From positions 248,001 to 312,000 of the forward strand of contig NC_085888.1 in assembly GCF_035222375.1 (NCBI RefSeq): a stretch of 64,000 bases of DNA, given 5' to 3'. The stretch's first letter is position 1, and each line of letters begins with the position of its first letter. Made by a program: the position numbers and the translations under genes. The notes under the pieces are model-generated. The model searched no databases. It saw only the letters and a program-made list of their open reading frames with translations, and had not been told where the DNA came from. The stretch comes from Podospora pseudocomata. Taxonomy: Eukaryota; Ascomycota; Sordariomycetes; Sordariales; Podosporaceae. Shown here one piece after another: positions 1 to 11,723 of this stretch.

Positions 1-80
1 CAAGACCAAGAATGGGCTGTCAAAAGGTCGAGAGAGCTGTTCATCAGTTGCAAACCCCGAATGATCTCGAACCCGGCAGA

Positions 81-430
81 TTAGGCAGACGAGCGGTAGG
101 GGTTGTAACAATGCCCACTCCCACTTCCACGACCAGCACCAGCACCAGCACCAGCACCGCCAGTACTCCAATGCCAACCATGACCACCCCCCATCTCATC
201 AATCTCCTGTTCAGTAACTGTGCTCCCTCCCCCTTGCCGCTGCTCCTGCTGCTCCCGACCACCCCTCCCCCGTCCAATCTCCACCACCTGCGCCCTCCCA
301 ACCCCCACAGCAGGCCGTCCACACCCAAAGCTGTGCTCAAAATCAAACTCAAACTCCTGACTAACCGGCCTCCCCTCCTCCGTCGCCTCGAGTTCATGAA
401 TCCCCCCCCTCACATTTGGATCCTCTCGCC

Positions 431-465
<35 letters not shown>

Positions 466-2111
466 CCCCCTCGGGCGAAACCAACATAATCCTCCCTCGC
501 CCCATAATACTCGTCCAACCCACGCTGGTACTCAATCTCCTGTAGCCGGTCGTGGACCTCCCTGCTGTAGAAGGGGAACTGGGGGCCCGAGTTTGGGGGG
601 AAGAGGCCGATGGCGGGCTCGGAGTAGGACGGGAAGGGGTGGGTGCTGTGGGTTGACTGGTAGCTCTCGCGGGTGTTGGGACCAAGAACCGGGGGGGAGA
701 GGTGGGAGGGTTGGGTTTGGGATTTGCGGAGAGGGGAAAACGAGTTGCGGTTGGAGGTTAGGTTCTCGTTGGCGTAGGCGTGGATGAAGGGGGAAGAAGC
801 CGGCCAGGGGGTGGGGGTGCTGGGTCTGCCTCCTTCGGGGGGAGGGGGAGGGTCGGAGTGGGAGATGTAGGGGATTGTGTTGTTGGAGGGGGAGGGAGGG
901 GAAGAGGTGTGGACGGATTGCTGCGGGATTGTGGAGGTGCCGGCTAGGGTGGTCAGGTCGCCGTCGGATGGGGAGAAGGGGAGGATGGGGTTGGAGGAGA
1001 GGGGACCCGGGATGGCGTGGCGCTCTGAGTGGACTGTGCCGAGGGAGTTGGTGTCGGTTGGCTTGGTATTCGGTTGGTTGACGCTGAGGACTGTGAAGGA
1101 GCTCCGTTTTTGCTCGGGCTCGGTCTCGGGGGCGTGGCGGCGGCGGTAGCACACGAAGGTGAGGGCAACCATGCCGAAGAAGAAGAGGAGCCCGAGCGGG
1201 ATGCCGACGGCGAGGATGATGGTGGTCGTGTTAGGTGAGTTGGGAGCCGTCACATTGGTAGGCGGCGTACCCATGGCCATGGTCGAGGTCGTGCTCGATG
1301 CGCTCGAGGTGCTTAAAGTGCTTGAGGTTTTAGCCAGGGGGATGGAGGTGACCGTCGAGAGAGCGGTTCCATGGATCTCTAGAGTCTCTGAGGCTATCCT
1401 CGCAACTCTGGTTAGCAAAGACCGGACTACATGTTTGGGGTAAAAGACACAAAGTCAGAGACAGAGTCCAACGCGGCCGCACTTACCCATCATACCCCAA
1501 GCCTCAGCAATATCGTATCCATCAAGTGAGGCCCCATCGTGATCGCACTTGGTAGGGTCAAGGGCATCATTGGAGCAGAACAAGGTCAAGTTGTCGGCAC
1601 GATCTGAATTGTCACACGACATGACCATGACCACGCCGTTGACTGCATTTGCGAAGGGCCTCGCATGATCAAGACATTTCTGCGGACAGCCGGGTGCCTT
1701 TTCCCACGCGTCTGGCTGCGCGGTACATCCCCCACGATACATTACCGCCACCGCGGTGTTTCCCTCGCCGCCTGTGTCTGTGTCTGCTACACCGCACAGA
1801 TTGGCCTCTCCGAAGCATATATCACCCGACGAACAGCAGACCACTGAGTCATTGGGCGAGTATGTTTTGCCAGAGTCGAGACAGGGATAGAAGGGCCCGA
1901 GGCTACTTGAATCTCCCGAGGCTACAATGCCATCAGCCGGCGTGCCATCAGGCCAGTAGCAGCCTGTTTCTGACACCCTCTTAGCAGAGTCACTGGGGTG
2001 GTTATTGTTGGCAAATGTGGGGGCCGGGTCGTTGGCAAATGTCGGGGCCGGGTTGAAGCGAGCGACCGGGTTGGATTCCTCACAAGAGGAAATGTTTGAG
2101 AAGACGGCCAT
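81..2111 (-). CDS. Cys-rich single-pass membrane protein (CC-family member 1)
   Basis: Two exons, 2111-1487 and 1426-81, joined by a 60-nt intron (GTAAGT/TAG, phase 1), give about 656 residues. The first ~205 residues are Cys-rich, with a CY-W-P start, a CC-x2-GD-x-C core, a YRGGCT motif and CP-x2-C. A Ser/Thr-rich stalk follows, then one transmembrane helix at about 275-301 ending in CYRRRH, and a ~350-residue low-complexity Pro/Ser tail with a run of ten His. I infer an N-terminus-out surface protein with a cytosolic tail. The ectodomain matches the proteins at 6676-7843 and 43620-44729. No clear signal peptide follows this ATG, so an upstream exon may be missing; the start is the weak point. 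Function unknown; a sensor or adhesion role is only inference. Confidence 0.75.
434..465 (+). repeat. GAT trinucleotide microsatellite
   Basis: About ten and a half GAT units. On the minus strand they read as CAT codons and encode the ten-His run in the cytosolic tail of the 81-2111 gene. Confidence 0.95.
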
Positions 2112-2757
2112 CTTTTGTTTCGTGGGTGGCTTGCAGGTAATTCAACCGCTGAAATTGAGGTCAGCATCGAATTGCCAATTCCTGAGCAACAAGGTCGATG
2201 TAATGACTTGCAGCGATCAGGCCTCAGCCGTGTAGGGACAAAGGGTCGAAAGTAGGTGCTCAAGTATATGATGAGCCTTGCCCGCTCTGGCTATGTACCA
2301 CAGCCGTAACCAAAACCACGCGGCGGTGAGTTGCGGACGGTGCTAGACGTTGTGGTTGAGTTTGCAGAACCTTTGAAAAGGAATTCTGTGGCGGTGCGTT
2401 GCAAACGGTGTGATGGTTGGAGAAAAAGAAGAAAAAGAAGAAAGTGCAAAGTCGCAACGGACGACAAGTAAATGGCTGAGAAGAGGTGGGGGGAACAGGC
2501 CTATAATTACCAGTGGGCAAAAATTTGTTTGAATAGGTAAGGTAGTGAGAGGAAAGTCGCAGAGCAGAACTGGCCTATTGTGAGAGTCGCCTGAACAGGC
2601 ACGCTGTGGGCAAAAAGGTACCTCGCACACAATAAACAAGCACGCAGAGATGGGATGAACCGTAGGGGGGAGCAGCTGCAATTCACAGTCGCTCATCTCC
2701 GCCAAGCACTCTTGTTGAGATTTGTTCATCGTCCTCTACTGTCCCAAATGCGCCATC
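2112..2757. other. Intergenic, upstream of 81-2111 gene
   Basis: Probable promoter and 5' leader of the minus-strand gene ending at 2111, and 3' flank of the next gene. It could hide a short first exon with a signal peptide, but I could not identify one. A purine-rich stretch lies near 2420-2445. Confidence 0.5.
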
Positions 2758-3336
2758 CTATTTCATTTGGTCTTTGCTGCTCCCGCCTTTTTCATCACCA
2801 CGCTGCTCCTCAACGACCTTTACTCTCGCATCGGATATCTGCGAGGACAGCTGAGATGACTCCTTCGACACCGTCGACACCGACACCGCGGGAGTAACCT
2901 CCACCTCATCCGTCACCCCATCTCGTTCTTCTTGCTCCGCACGAAGTCTCTGGGCTCTCTTCCATTGGTAGATCACCCCACTCAAGAATATCACCAGCGC
3001 CAACCCAAAGATTGCATCCAAACCCACCGCTATCGTCACCCCGTTTGTAGTGAACAGCGCATTGGTTTCGCGGGTTATCTGGGTGCTCTCCACCGGTAGC
3101 GCTGGTGTTGTTGCAGTACGTGGCGATGCCGAGGTCTGATTTTGGTATACTCGTTGTATCGCATGCCGTGATAATATGGTCTCATCATGGAGATGTTGGG
3201 GTTGTTGACATAATGTCCCTCGACGACCACAGCCGTCTGATTCATTGTTCGCCAGCCCTGCCTTGGCGAAAATCCCGTGTCGGAGGCGGATAACCCCCAT
3301 TGTGCTTTTCGTTCCTTTTGCCCTTCCAGAAGCCAA
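2758..3336 (-). CDS. Hypothetical single-pass membrane protein, 5' end uncertain
   Basis: This open frame ends in a convincing membrane-protein pattern: a Thr/Pro/Ser stalk (TATTPALP region), a hydrophobic helix (VGLDAIFGLALVIFLSGVIY), a basic flank (QWKRAQRLR) and an acidic, Ser-rich tail. The family is not recognisable. Upstream the picture is confused: all three minus frames between about 3080 and 3340 contain protein-like stretches, for example one reading HYVNNPN and another ATYCNNTS. There are two readings: a continuous exon in this frame, or a gene with further exons upstream. A possible first exon starts at 3726 (MSEWPITPKK) and ends at a GTAGGT donor near 3564. Only the transmembrane half is reasonably supported. 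Confidence 0.5.
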   Translation of the reverse strand: MASGRAKGTKSTMGVIRLRHGIFAKAGLANNESDGCGRRGTLCQQPQHLHDETILSRHAIQRVYQNQTSASPRTATTPALPVESTQITRETNALFTTNGVTIAVGLDAIFGLALVIFLSGVIYQWKRAQRLRAEQEERDGVTDEVEVTPAVSVSTVSKESSQLSSQISDARVKVVEEQRGDEKGGSSKDQMK

Positions 3337-4377
3337 AAGCTGTTGTTGAAATCGGAGGCTTGGCGGTTGTGTTTTTTGTTTTGAATATCAGGGGCAAAAT
3401 CAGGGGTAGACCCACTGTCGACAGCAACCACGAAGTAAAAAGCAGGTCAGGAAAAGAGAACAGGAAAAGGAACAAATTATCATCAGGGAATACACATGGA
3501 TTTTTGAATCTTCGTCAACATGTTATTTCAATTTCTAGGCCAGCGCTGACTTGCACAAAGTGACCTACCGCATCGGACCAGGACGGTACCACCGGTAGCA
3601 TGCTAGAAATTGCCACCAGGTCTGAACCTTTTCGGTCAGCTTCTTCTCCGAGTCTGTGCTACCATTCCCCGTGCTGTCACTGACGTGGCCGGAGAATTTC
3701 TTGGGTGTTATTGGCCACTCCGACATTTTCCGCGTGTTTGCCTCACCTGTCAGCACGGCTTCATTGTGTTTGTAACAGTTTGATCAGGTCGATGCCGTTC
3801 TTGATTACGTGCGAAGTTCAGATCTCATCGACTCGCTCAAAATAGACCTGTTCCTGGCAGATGGACTGACACACAACATTTACACAACAGTCACATTCGA
3901 ACAGTTCATGTGTTGTGTGAGCGTCAGTGTAGCCATCGACGAGAAGCCCCGTCGAACAGCGCAAGAGTTGAAATTCAAATTGCGAGAAGCTTTTCCAAGC
4001 CGGGTATCTGTTCGAAAGACTGCGCACCCTAAAAAGCACATGCTCAAACACGCTCCCTGAAAATAACCCGCTGCGCTCGAAGCAAATCTAGCCAGAACAC
4101 CTCCCAGATGTGTACAGACCTTCCCCCGCATATTCCCACAACAAATAATAGAAAAGAGAGTCTATGTTACAGGCCCCCCACATGTCATACACCTCCTCTT
4201 GGCAGCCCTAAAAGACAACCACTGCTGACTGTTAAACCACAGCCTTCTTCTTAAGCCCGTTCTGCAACACCGCCTCCACCAACACCAAACTCTCCGGCCT
4301 TTCCCCAGCAGCACCACCACCCTCCGCCATTTCCCGTCCCCGACTCCTACTCCGACTCTGACCCCGACTATTATTCA
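3337..4377. other. Possible upstream exons of 2758 gene, then spacer
   Basis: 3340-3726 may contain 5' exons of the preceding minus-strand gene. 3730-4377 shows no convincing coding pattern and covers the 3' flank of the DUF3112 gene. Confidence 0.4.
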
Positions 4378-5385
4378 TCACCCCCTCCCCTCCATGACTC
4401 TGCCCTCTGAATCCCCACCCCCAAAAACCTCCTCCTCCTTATTCACCACCACCGCCCCCCTCCCATAATCCCCCGGCCCCGAACTCCCATCCGGCACATG
4501 GAACCTCTTATCAAACCTCGCCACCGCATACCCATACACCACCACCAACTCAATCCCAAAGTTGAAGCAGTAAAACGCCGGCTTTGAATGATACCAAGCC
4601 GGATCCGTTACCAACCTCGGCACAAACCCAATCCCCGCCCTAAACGCCGCCCCCAACGTCAACAAAAGCGACGATCCCACCAGCAAGAAAATCTTGCTGC
4701 TCATCTTCCCCTGCCCAAACTTGTCCACCTTGTTGTTCCCGCCCCCGCCCGGCCAAAACACGGCCCCAGCAACGACCACCACCGGTGAAACCGCCAGCAC
4801 AGCCATATACACCCCCGCAAAAAGCTGCACCTCCCTCGTCTTTTGCCTGACCCAAAGGTCAGAACTCATCATCCCGACAACAGTAGCCGTGACAACCATC
4901 ACCAAAACAGCAACCACACTCCCAAACAATCCCTTCCACGCCCACCCGAGGGTCTTGTTCCACCCTATCCGGGGTCTGTATGCCCTCAAGACCCGCTGCG
5001 CAAAGACGAGGTTGACAATGTACAGCAGCAGGACGCCGGCGGCGACAAAGATGGTGGCTGCCAGGGCGATGCCGGTGTTGGTCGGGCGGGTGGCCCAGAC
5101 GATGCGCATGACGAGGGAGGCGATGCGGGCCATGCAGAAGCCGAAGAGGAGGGCGGAGAAGAGGAACTTGTGGGAGCGGCGGCGGTTGAGTTGGAAGATT
5201 GTCATGTGGGTTGTTGCGGCGAGGATGAAGAGGAGGAGGAGGGAGGAGGAGATGGGGATGTCGAGGGGGGGCGTGGGGGTTAGGCCTAGCTGGGCTGGGG
5301 GGACGGGGGGCTGAGGGATAGGTTAGCTGGTGGAAATGTAGCAGGGGAAAGGGAGAAATCATACAGATGGTTGGGTGGTTAGCAT
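4378..5385 (-). CDS. DUF3112-family integral membrane protein
   Basis: Exon 1 (5385-5365) codes for MLTTQPS. A 54-nt GTATGA/CAG intron and exon 2 (5310-4378) complete about 317 residues. The protein has six to seven hydrophobic helices. The segment FLFSALLFGFCMARI followed by IVWATRPTN, and the VNLVFAQRVLRAYRPRIGW stretch, are typical of the fungal DUF3112 family as I recall it. The function of that family is not known. The C-terminal ~45 residues are polar and presumably cytosolic. The upstream splice is supported because it adds a Pro-rich start and the missing first helix (SSSLLLLFILAATTH) in frame. No signal peptide is seen. Confidence 0.8.
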
Positions 5386-6675
5386 GACGACTTGTCGTTG
5401 TGGAAGGGGTATCAGCGGCATTGTTTGTGAGGGTTTGGTCGGTGTGGTTTGTGTGTTTGTACTCGGGATGTGAAAAGTCGTAACCTATCGGGAATTGTCT
5501 TTGGGCCGCAAGTGGCAATTTTTTTTTTCGTGTTAATAAAAGAAGAATCGTCGGCCAGTGAAGAAACAGCTGGTGAAAGTCGACAGTCAGGCCGTAAACC
5601 GGATACCGCACCCGTGATACAGCAATATAGCTTGCCTGATGCTGTGGTAGCAAGTGACAGCGTACGCTAATGTTTGCTAACGTCGCGGGTGTAATAAAAG
5701 TACAGTAAACTGTGCTGCGGTGTGTGCTCTGTCAGTTCTGGTGTGATGTGATGAAACGAAATGGTAGAGTCGCAGTTGCAGCAGGTGATAGATGTCAGTT
5801 GCCTAGCTGTAGAAACTGGAGTAGTAGTGGTGGTCTGGCGATCATCTGCAATGTAATCGGATCAATCAATCTGGAACAACTGACTGACACCAGATGAGTG
5901 ACCTTCAACCGTTGACAACGAGGGCGTTGTGAAACATTCGACGGCGGCGCCAGCTAAAGAGAGTAAAAACACTTGGGACGGGAGATGGGATGGTCTGACA
6001 CTTAATCTCATGACAGCTCGGTCGGGCTGTGGGAGGGCATTGTTTTCTTCTTTTCATTAGGTGACATGTTGGAACTTCACACCTACAACTATCCAACCTC
6101 GTCCGTCCGGTCCACGCTCATCCGGGCCTCAGCTTGTCTGGATTTGGAAAAAGGGTCATGAAAAAGGAGCCACGAAAGTACTGGCAGGCTCTGTGACGTC
6201 GGTGACAAAAAGCACCGCCGCACCGGCGCCCGCCAACTACACCAAACTCGATTGGTCTAAGTCCGGCTATAAGCCGGAGCTTGGGAAGCGCGAGTGCCGA
6301 TGGCCACCGTTGCCTAGTCCCGATTCACCGACGTCTCGGCGGAACACTGTCATCCTTTTGTTTAAGATATCGATGACAGGACAAGCCACTTTAACTCCAA
6401 GAGCCAACCAACAAGCCATATATTACGCTTCGCCCATAAGATGCATGTGGGATATTGGTCATCACAGCAAGCCACAAACCCGGTGTTTCTTTCTTCGGGT
6501 TAAGCAACACAAAATATGTTTTACTTGGGATGTGATTAACTCCGGCATAACCGCGAGCCATCATCAGAGAAAAGTCCAGAACGCCGTGTTCCTGTTACAC
6601 CAAACAGTCCTGATGAAACCACAAAGACCCCCGTCATGTCATACCGCATGAAAATCCCACCGCTCTTCCGCCGCG
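5386..6675. other. Intergenic, no gene seen
   Basis: Probable promoter of the DUF3112 gene and 3' flank of the 6676 gene. A plus-strand ORF at 6061-6651 has no family features and looks like chance. Confidence 0.5.
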
Positions 6676-7843
6676 TCACGGCAGCTCGTGGCTGAACGTC
6701 CGTTTGGGTGGCTGGTATCGAGGCTGACCCGGGTATACATTGTCCTGCTGAGGGGCAGCCACAGTTTCCATCACATTTGGTATTTTTGGCTGGCGGAAGT
6801 AGTCGTCATTTCGGCTTGACAGGGAACCCTGCTGAGTTGCTGAAGGGTAAGGAGCAAACGGGTAGTAGTTGTTGTCTGGCTTTTGGATGCTGGGGTCCAG
6901 CGGAGGAGGGGTTTCGGCCCGGATGGGCGCTTCCCGCTGTCGCTTGCGGATGTAAAAGAAGACGAGAAATCCTCCCGCGATGGTAACTGCGAGACCGACT
7001 CCTATGCTAACGCCGACGGGTACGGCGCTGTTGTCCTGCTGGGGCTCTTCCGATGAGGGTGGGGGTGGTGCAGCAGTTGACTCTACTGAAGCCGTCGACT
7101 CTCCTGAAGCTGTCGAAACCGAGATATTAGACGTTCCGGTCGGCTCAGCCACGGTTGTGGTGACAGGGACATCAGAGGTGCCCGGCGCCGGTCGGGTAGC
7201 TGTATGAGCCAGGGACGTGTCGGCCGTGTCCTGGGATGTCTTTACCGGATCACCTTTGCCTTCAGTCTCAGAGGGCTTCGAAGCGGACGTCGAATCTTTG
7301 ACTGACGTGCTCGGGGATGGCAGTGGGCTGGCGGTGCCAAGGAAGTTCTCTAAGCCACCTACAAATGTCAGGGTTAGCACAGCAGGACACGATACTCGGG
7401 CTCGATAACTCACCATCAAAGGTTACGGAGCTGTCGCAATGGTCAGGAGGACCGTCGGGAAAAGCCTCTTGACAGACAAAGCCTGTGTCCGGATTCGAAG
7501 TATTGCAGGGGTACATTCCAGCTACCCTAGCGGGTTTGCAAAGTATGGGTGGGCAGTCATAGAGACTCTTTCCCTTCCAGTCTTTGATGGTGCAGCCGCC
7601 GCGGTAGTAGTGCTTATCCCCGTCCTTTTTCTCACGTAGGCAGAGCGAGTTGACCATGCACCTATCCCCTGGCATACAGCACAGGGTGCTCTCGATCTTG
7701 GGATTTGCATCGTTGCTGCATCGCGTAAGTTCAGTCGTTTTCTCCCGGTTCATGTAGTAGCAGTCCGCCGAGATTGAAATTTTGACCGAGATGACGAGAA
7801 GAAGCAGGAAGAGAAGCTGCCGGGGCAGCGTGGCCATAATCAT
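6676..7843 (-). CDS. Cys-rich single-pass membrane protein (CC-family member 2)
   Basis: Exons 7843-7414 and 7358-6676 flank a 55-nt intron (GTGAGT/TAG, phase 1) and give 370 residues. There is a clear signal peptide (MIMATLPRQLLFLLLLVIS...). The ectodomain runs to about residue 143 and carries CYYM, a CC-x2-GD-x-C core, YRGGCT and CPP-x2-C. A Ser/Thr/Pro stalk follows, then a Gly-rich transmembrane helix at about 255-280, the basic flank YIRKRQRE and a ~90-residue Pro/Tyr/Gln cytosolic tail. The intron sits at the end of the ectodomain in phase 1, as in the 81-2111 gene, which supports common descent. I infer a type I surface protein. Ligand and role are unknown. Confidence 0.85.
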
Positions 7844-8774
7844 GGTGATCGTATTGGGTCGTCGAGTTGGTATGGCTAGGGGAGAGGAGGATATGCCATC
7901 AACTAGTGGCCAGTCGATAGTGTGGTCGATACTGTTCGATGGAAACTGTGGTGCCGAAATTGGTACCCTAGTTGCGGATTAAAAACAGGACGACGAGGCT
8001 CTCGCCTTCAACACAGACTTGCTTTGGCAAACACTGCGCAGAGGTTGCGGGCAGAGTGCCCACCAGACTCGCTGGAGCAGGCCGAGGACAGCAGAGGAGG
8101 AAACCCAGTGGTTGCCCATGCTCGCAGTACACAGGAGAGCACAGAAATTCCGCCGTTCATGCCATCATGCAAGTTCATGAGGTCTGGTCTGACCTGTATC
8201 ACTTATGACCCGTCGTGTGTTCTCGGTGTTGCTGGTCAGCCTGGCAGATGACTTATGGACCGATCAACCTCAGCTCCTCGTTATTGTCCGGTGAGCTAAA
8301 GGATCAGATGGAAGCCATATTTGTGGGCTTCAGAAGAGAGATATCCCTCACTTTGAGCCCGCCCTGGGGGACTGCACTTGCCAGCTCCCTCTTTACCTAG
8401 CTGTTCCACCAAACAATTTCCTTGGTGTTGGTGTGAGAACTTCACGTCTCCTGTTGAGCGACTATGCAGCCTGTGGCAGCCCGGCTCACTTGAAGCCTCA
8501 AAACCAGACACAACAGCAATAACATCACCATCAAGAAAAGCACCAATCAAAGCTGGGATGAGAAGTTGGAGTAAATAATTGTGGTTCCTTGCAGAAGACA
8601 TGGAAGGAGAATCGGACCAAAGTTGGGGGAAGTTGTTGACGGTGTGAGCCAATCAGGACCAGCCCCACCTCCCCCGGAATTTGCCGACCGAGATTTTTTG
8701 AACCTCCAATTCAACGTCCCACCTTGCAGTGACGACGACGACGGCCGCCAGTCCATGCCCACCCCATCGCCGCC
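7844..8774. promoter_or_regulatory. Divergent intergenic region
   Basis: Separates the minus-strand CC-family gene (ATG at 7843) from plus-strand uL22m (ATG at 8775), so both promoters should lie here. No gene seen inside. Confidence 0.5.
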
Positions 8775-9944
8775 ATGAGCCTCAGCATGCCAACGCGGCG
8801 GCTCGTCCGGGGAGGTCCGTCCTCCCTTTCCCCGTCCCGTTCCTCCTCTGGTTGACTAACAAACCAACAGCCACCTCCCCCACGACCACCACCCTCGCCC
8901 TCCAACAGCCCTCCCGCTCCCTCTCAACATCCCCCTCCCGCCCCTGGTTCTGGTCCAAAAAGGAACCCTCCTCCCCCACCAACCTCAAAGACGCCATCAC
9001 CACCGGCACCGCCGAAGCCCGCAAGTCCCTCATCTCCAAACTCCAATCCCGCTCCGAAGCCCCCGCCATCTTCGAAGACGAAGTCGCCCCCCAACAGCAA
9101 GCCGTCACCGAAAAGGAAGCCGCCGTCCTCTCAGGCGACCAGAAATCCTCCGCAACCAGCGGGCCCCTCACCGCCAGCCAAAAAGCCGCCCACCCAAAGA
9201 CCTTCACCCGCCTAGGCGGCTCCCTGGTAAAAGAAGCCCTCGCCCGCAGCGTCGACCCGGACCCGCAAGCCCGCGTTCGCTGGGAACGCAAGATCGCCAT
9301 CCGCCAGGTGAAAAACGGCACCGACGCCTACAGCCTCGAGCCGCGGCTCGCCCGCATCGCGAGGACGGAGCGCAGCCTCCATTCCAAGTCCCCCTGGCTG
9401 CCCACCTCTGTCAAGAAGCTTGTCCACCTGGCCAGGCAGATCCAGGGGAAGAACGTGGAGGATGCGCTGGTGCAGATGAAGTTTTCCAAGAAGAAGATGG
9501 CTGCCGAGGTGACCACCCAGCTCAAGATGGCGCGCGATTTGGCCATTGCCGAGAGGGGGATGGGTCTGGGACAGGGACAGGAGGGCAAGATGGAGATTCA
9601 GAGAAAGGACGGCAAGTGGATGACGGTGGGGGATCGGTCAAAGATGTATGTTGCCGAGGCGTGGGTCAACAAGGGCCCCGTGAGGGCCAAGAACCCGGAT
9701 TATCGGGCCAGGGGGAGGATGTTTTTGAAGGAGTCGCCTTCTACCAGTGAGTTTTTGCCCTGCCTTGTTGGTGCTGTGAATGGATGGTTCTAACATGGGA
9801 ATAGGTCTCAGTGTCGTTCTCAAGGAACACAAGACGCTCGTGCGGGAGCACCAGGAGAGGGAGCACAGGAGGAAAAAGCAAGGGCCTTGGGTTCACCTGC
9901 CTGACAGGCCGATTACCGCGCAGAGGGCGCATTACTCTTGGTAA
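8775..9944 (+). CDS. mrpl22: Mitochondrial large-subunit ribosomal protein uL22m
   Basis: Three exons (8775-8814, 8871-9746, 9805-9944) give 351 residues. The first exon codes for MSLSMPTRRLVRG, a basic, Ser-containing start that fits a mitochondrial presequence. Its intron has an unusual GTCCGT donor but a clear GACTAAC branch site and CAG acceptor. The C-terminal half carries the L22 fold region, including PWLPTSVKKL, DALVQMKFSKKKMA and a YRARGRMFLKE stretch. It should bind 23S-type rRNA near the exit tunnel of the mitoribosome. A longer frame opens upstream at 8729 but would replace the presequence with low-complexity sequence, so I chose 8775, which has a CGCC context. Confidence 0.88.
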
Positions 9945-9954
9945 ATACTAAGGA

Positions 9955-9956
<2 letters not shown>

Positions 9957-9986
<30 letters not shown>
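9957..9986 (+). repeat. GA dinucleotide microsatellite
   Basis: Fifteen GA units starting 13 bp after the uL22m stop, presumably in its 3' UTR. Confidence 0.95.
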
Positions 9987-9989
<3 letters not shown>

Positions 9990-10748
9990 CTATGTAACAT
10001 GTACAATATGAAACCAAACGTGTATTTTTTTTTCCAGTCCGTCAAAGCCAAACTTCTCATGAGAGACCATCTCTCGGCATGGGTCAGGCAACTCGGTGTA
10101 TGTCAGCTATGGGTGTAATCTTTCATCAAAGCAGCTACAGAAGTTTGCGAAAGACACTCGTGGCTGACCTCAAAAATAGCAGGTTTATTTCACTTCATAA
10201 ATCTCTGGTAACTATGTACAAAGCAGCAAAGGGAAAGAAAAGCCCGGCCGTGGTAATCATAAAATAAATAACAAGAACAAAAAAGGGAGTCAAAAAGACA
10301 GCCTTGAGACCAAACCAACCACCACCCGGTCTTCTCTGTGCATTGTTTCCCTGACTCAGGACTTCCACCCCTTTAAACAATGCTCTTCTTTGGGAGTTTC
10401 ACCCACATCAGTTACACCAACGTCCATCAGGGGGAACAACGCAAGCCCGGGGGTACTTTGTTTGATGTAATTTTCTCTTTTTTCACTGTGAGCGCTGCGC
10501 TGACGATAAATCTTTCGCCCTCCCATAAAAACCTTGCTTTTTCCTCTTCCCCCTTTCATTGGTTTGCTCAGTCAGGTAAGGCCTCCTGACAAAAAAAAAA
10601 GATCCCGTTCCATGTCAATTGTATGTTCTGTGCAGTCCGGCTGACGATATCGATGACATATTTTCTTGTTACCACGCTCCCGCTTTTTTTTTAAAAAAAA
10701 AAAACCACGCAGGAATCAACCCAGCTGAACCATTTTTTTGGACAATAT
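9987..10748. other. Convergent intergenic region
   Basis: Between the 3' ends of uL22m and the CFEM gene. Contains a T9-A12 tract at 10684-10704. No coding pattern seen. Confidence 0.55.
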
Positions 10749-11723
10749 TTACACCATTTGTCTTGGTTCCATTGGCTTGGGCTGCTTCCCCTCCGTCATG
10801 TCATCATACCGATAGCTCTTAATCTCCAGCTCGTTGGCGCCAATGTCGTAGTCGGAGCTGTTGTTGCCGTGGTTGTAAGGGTTCTGCTCCCGGCTCGGCA
10901 TCGGAGGCGAAATCTTGTATCGGTCAGCTCCGGCGGAGTCGTTTGACTTCTTGTCAACGTGGCGGTTGCGGAGGAAGATGCAAACTCCCACTCCGATGAG
11001 GGCGAGAACAGCGGCGCCGACACCGACACCAATGCCAATCTTGGCGGCTTCGGGGAGACCGGCAGGCGCACCTTCGTCCTCGGGGGCTTCGCTAGTCTCT
11101 TCCGCTTCGCCTGCAGAAGACGACTTGCTGGGGGCTTCGGTAGGAGTGCTGGTGACCTCGGCTGTGGATTCGGCGGTTGGGCTGGACTCAACCTGGGTGG
11201 CATTGTCAGTACAGAATTTAAATCTCGGAAGTCAACGAACCTACAGCAGTCGATGTCGCCTCTCCATCCGGATTTTCTGTAGGGGTTTCTGTGGAGGTGG
11301 GCTCGGCAGCAGCAGGCACGTCGGTCGTTGGCTCGGCTGGCGTGGGCTCGGGAGCTGGAGTCTCGGCAGGAGGGTCGGCGGGAATGTCTCCAGCAGGGAA
11401 AGGCGCACCGACAGCTGAGCAGCCGGCACTGAGCGCTGCCATAAGCGCGGGTTCATAGTCGGCAGCGCATGCTCCTGAATCCCGCACGCAGTTTTTGATA
11501 GCAATTCCCCAGTCAACCTTGGGGCACAAGCAGGCATATTGGGATGCTGGGCAGTCATAAGTTGGGGCTGTCAGGAGACAGTTGTGCTATCATACTGTCA
11601 GTCATGGCCCTCTCATACTGCCTGTTGTCGACTTACAGCACAAGGGTCCAGGGTGCCAATGTCCAGAGCGAGGGCGAGGCCGCTGGCTGCCGAGAGCAGG
11701 GCCAAAGACCGGAGGGTCAACAT
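10749..11723 (-). CDS. CFEM-domain single-pass membrane protein
   Basis: Exons 11723-11637, 11586-11245 and 11192-10749 give 290 residues. The signal peptide is MLTLRSLALLSAASGLALA. Eight Cys at 28, 32, 41, 48, 50, 62, 69 and 85 match the CFEM layout (P-C-A-x2-C start, C-x-C in the middle). A long Pro/Glu/Thr stalk, a Gly/Val-rich transmembrane helix at about 195-217 and a ~70-residue polar tail follow. CFEM proteins bind haem or act at the cell surface. The axial Asp usually found between Cys 3 and Cys 4 is absent here (PASQYA), so haem binding is doubtful. The transmembrane tail in place of a GPI signal suggests a surface receptor-like role, which is inference. Confidence 0.88.

Noticed and set aside
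6061-6651. 196-codon plus-strand ORF
   Set aside because: No domain features, signal peptide or plausible splice partners; lies in a promoter region.
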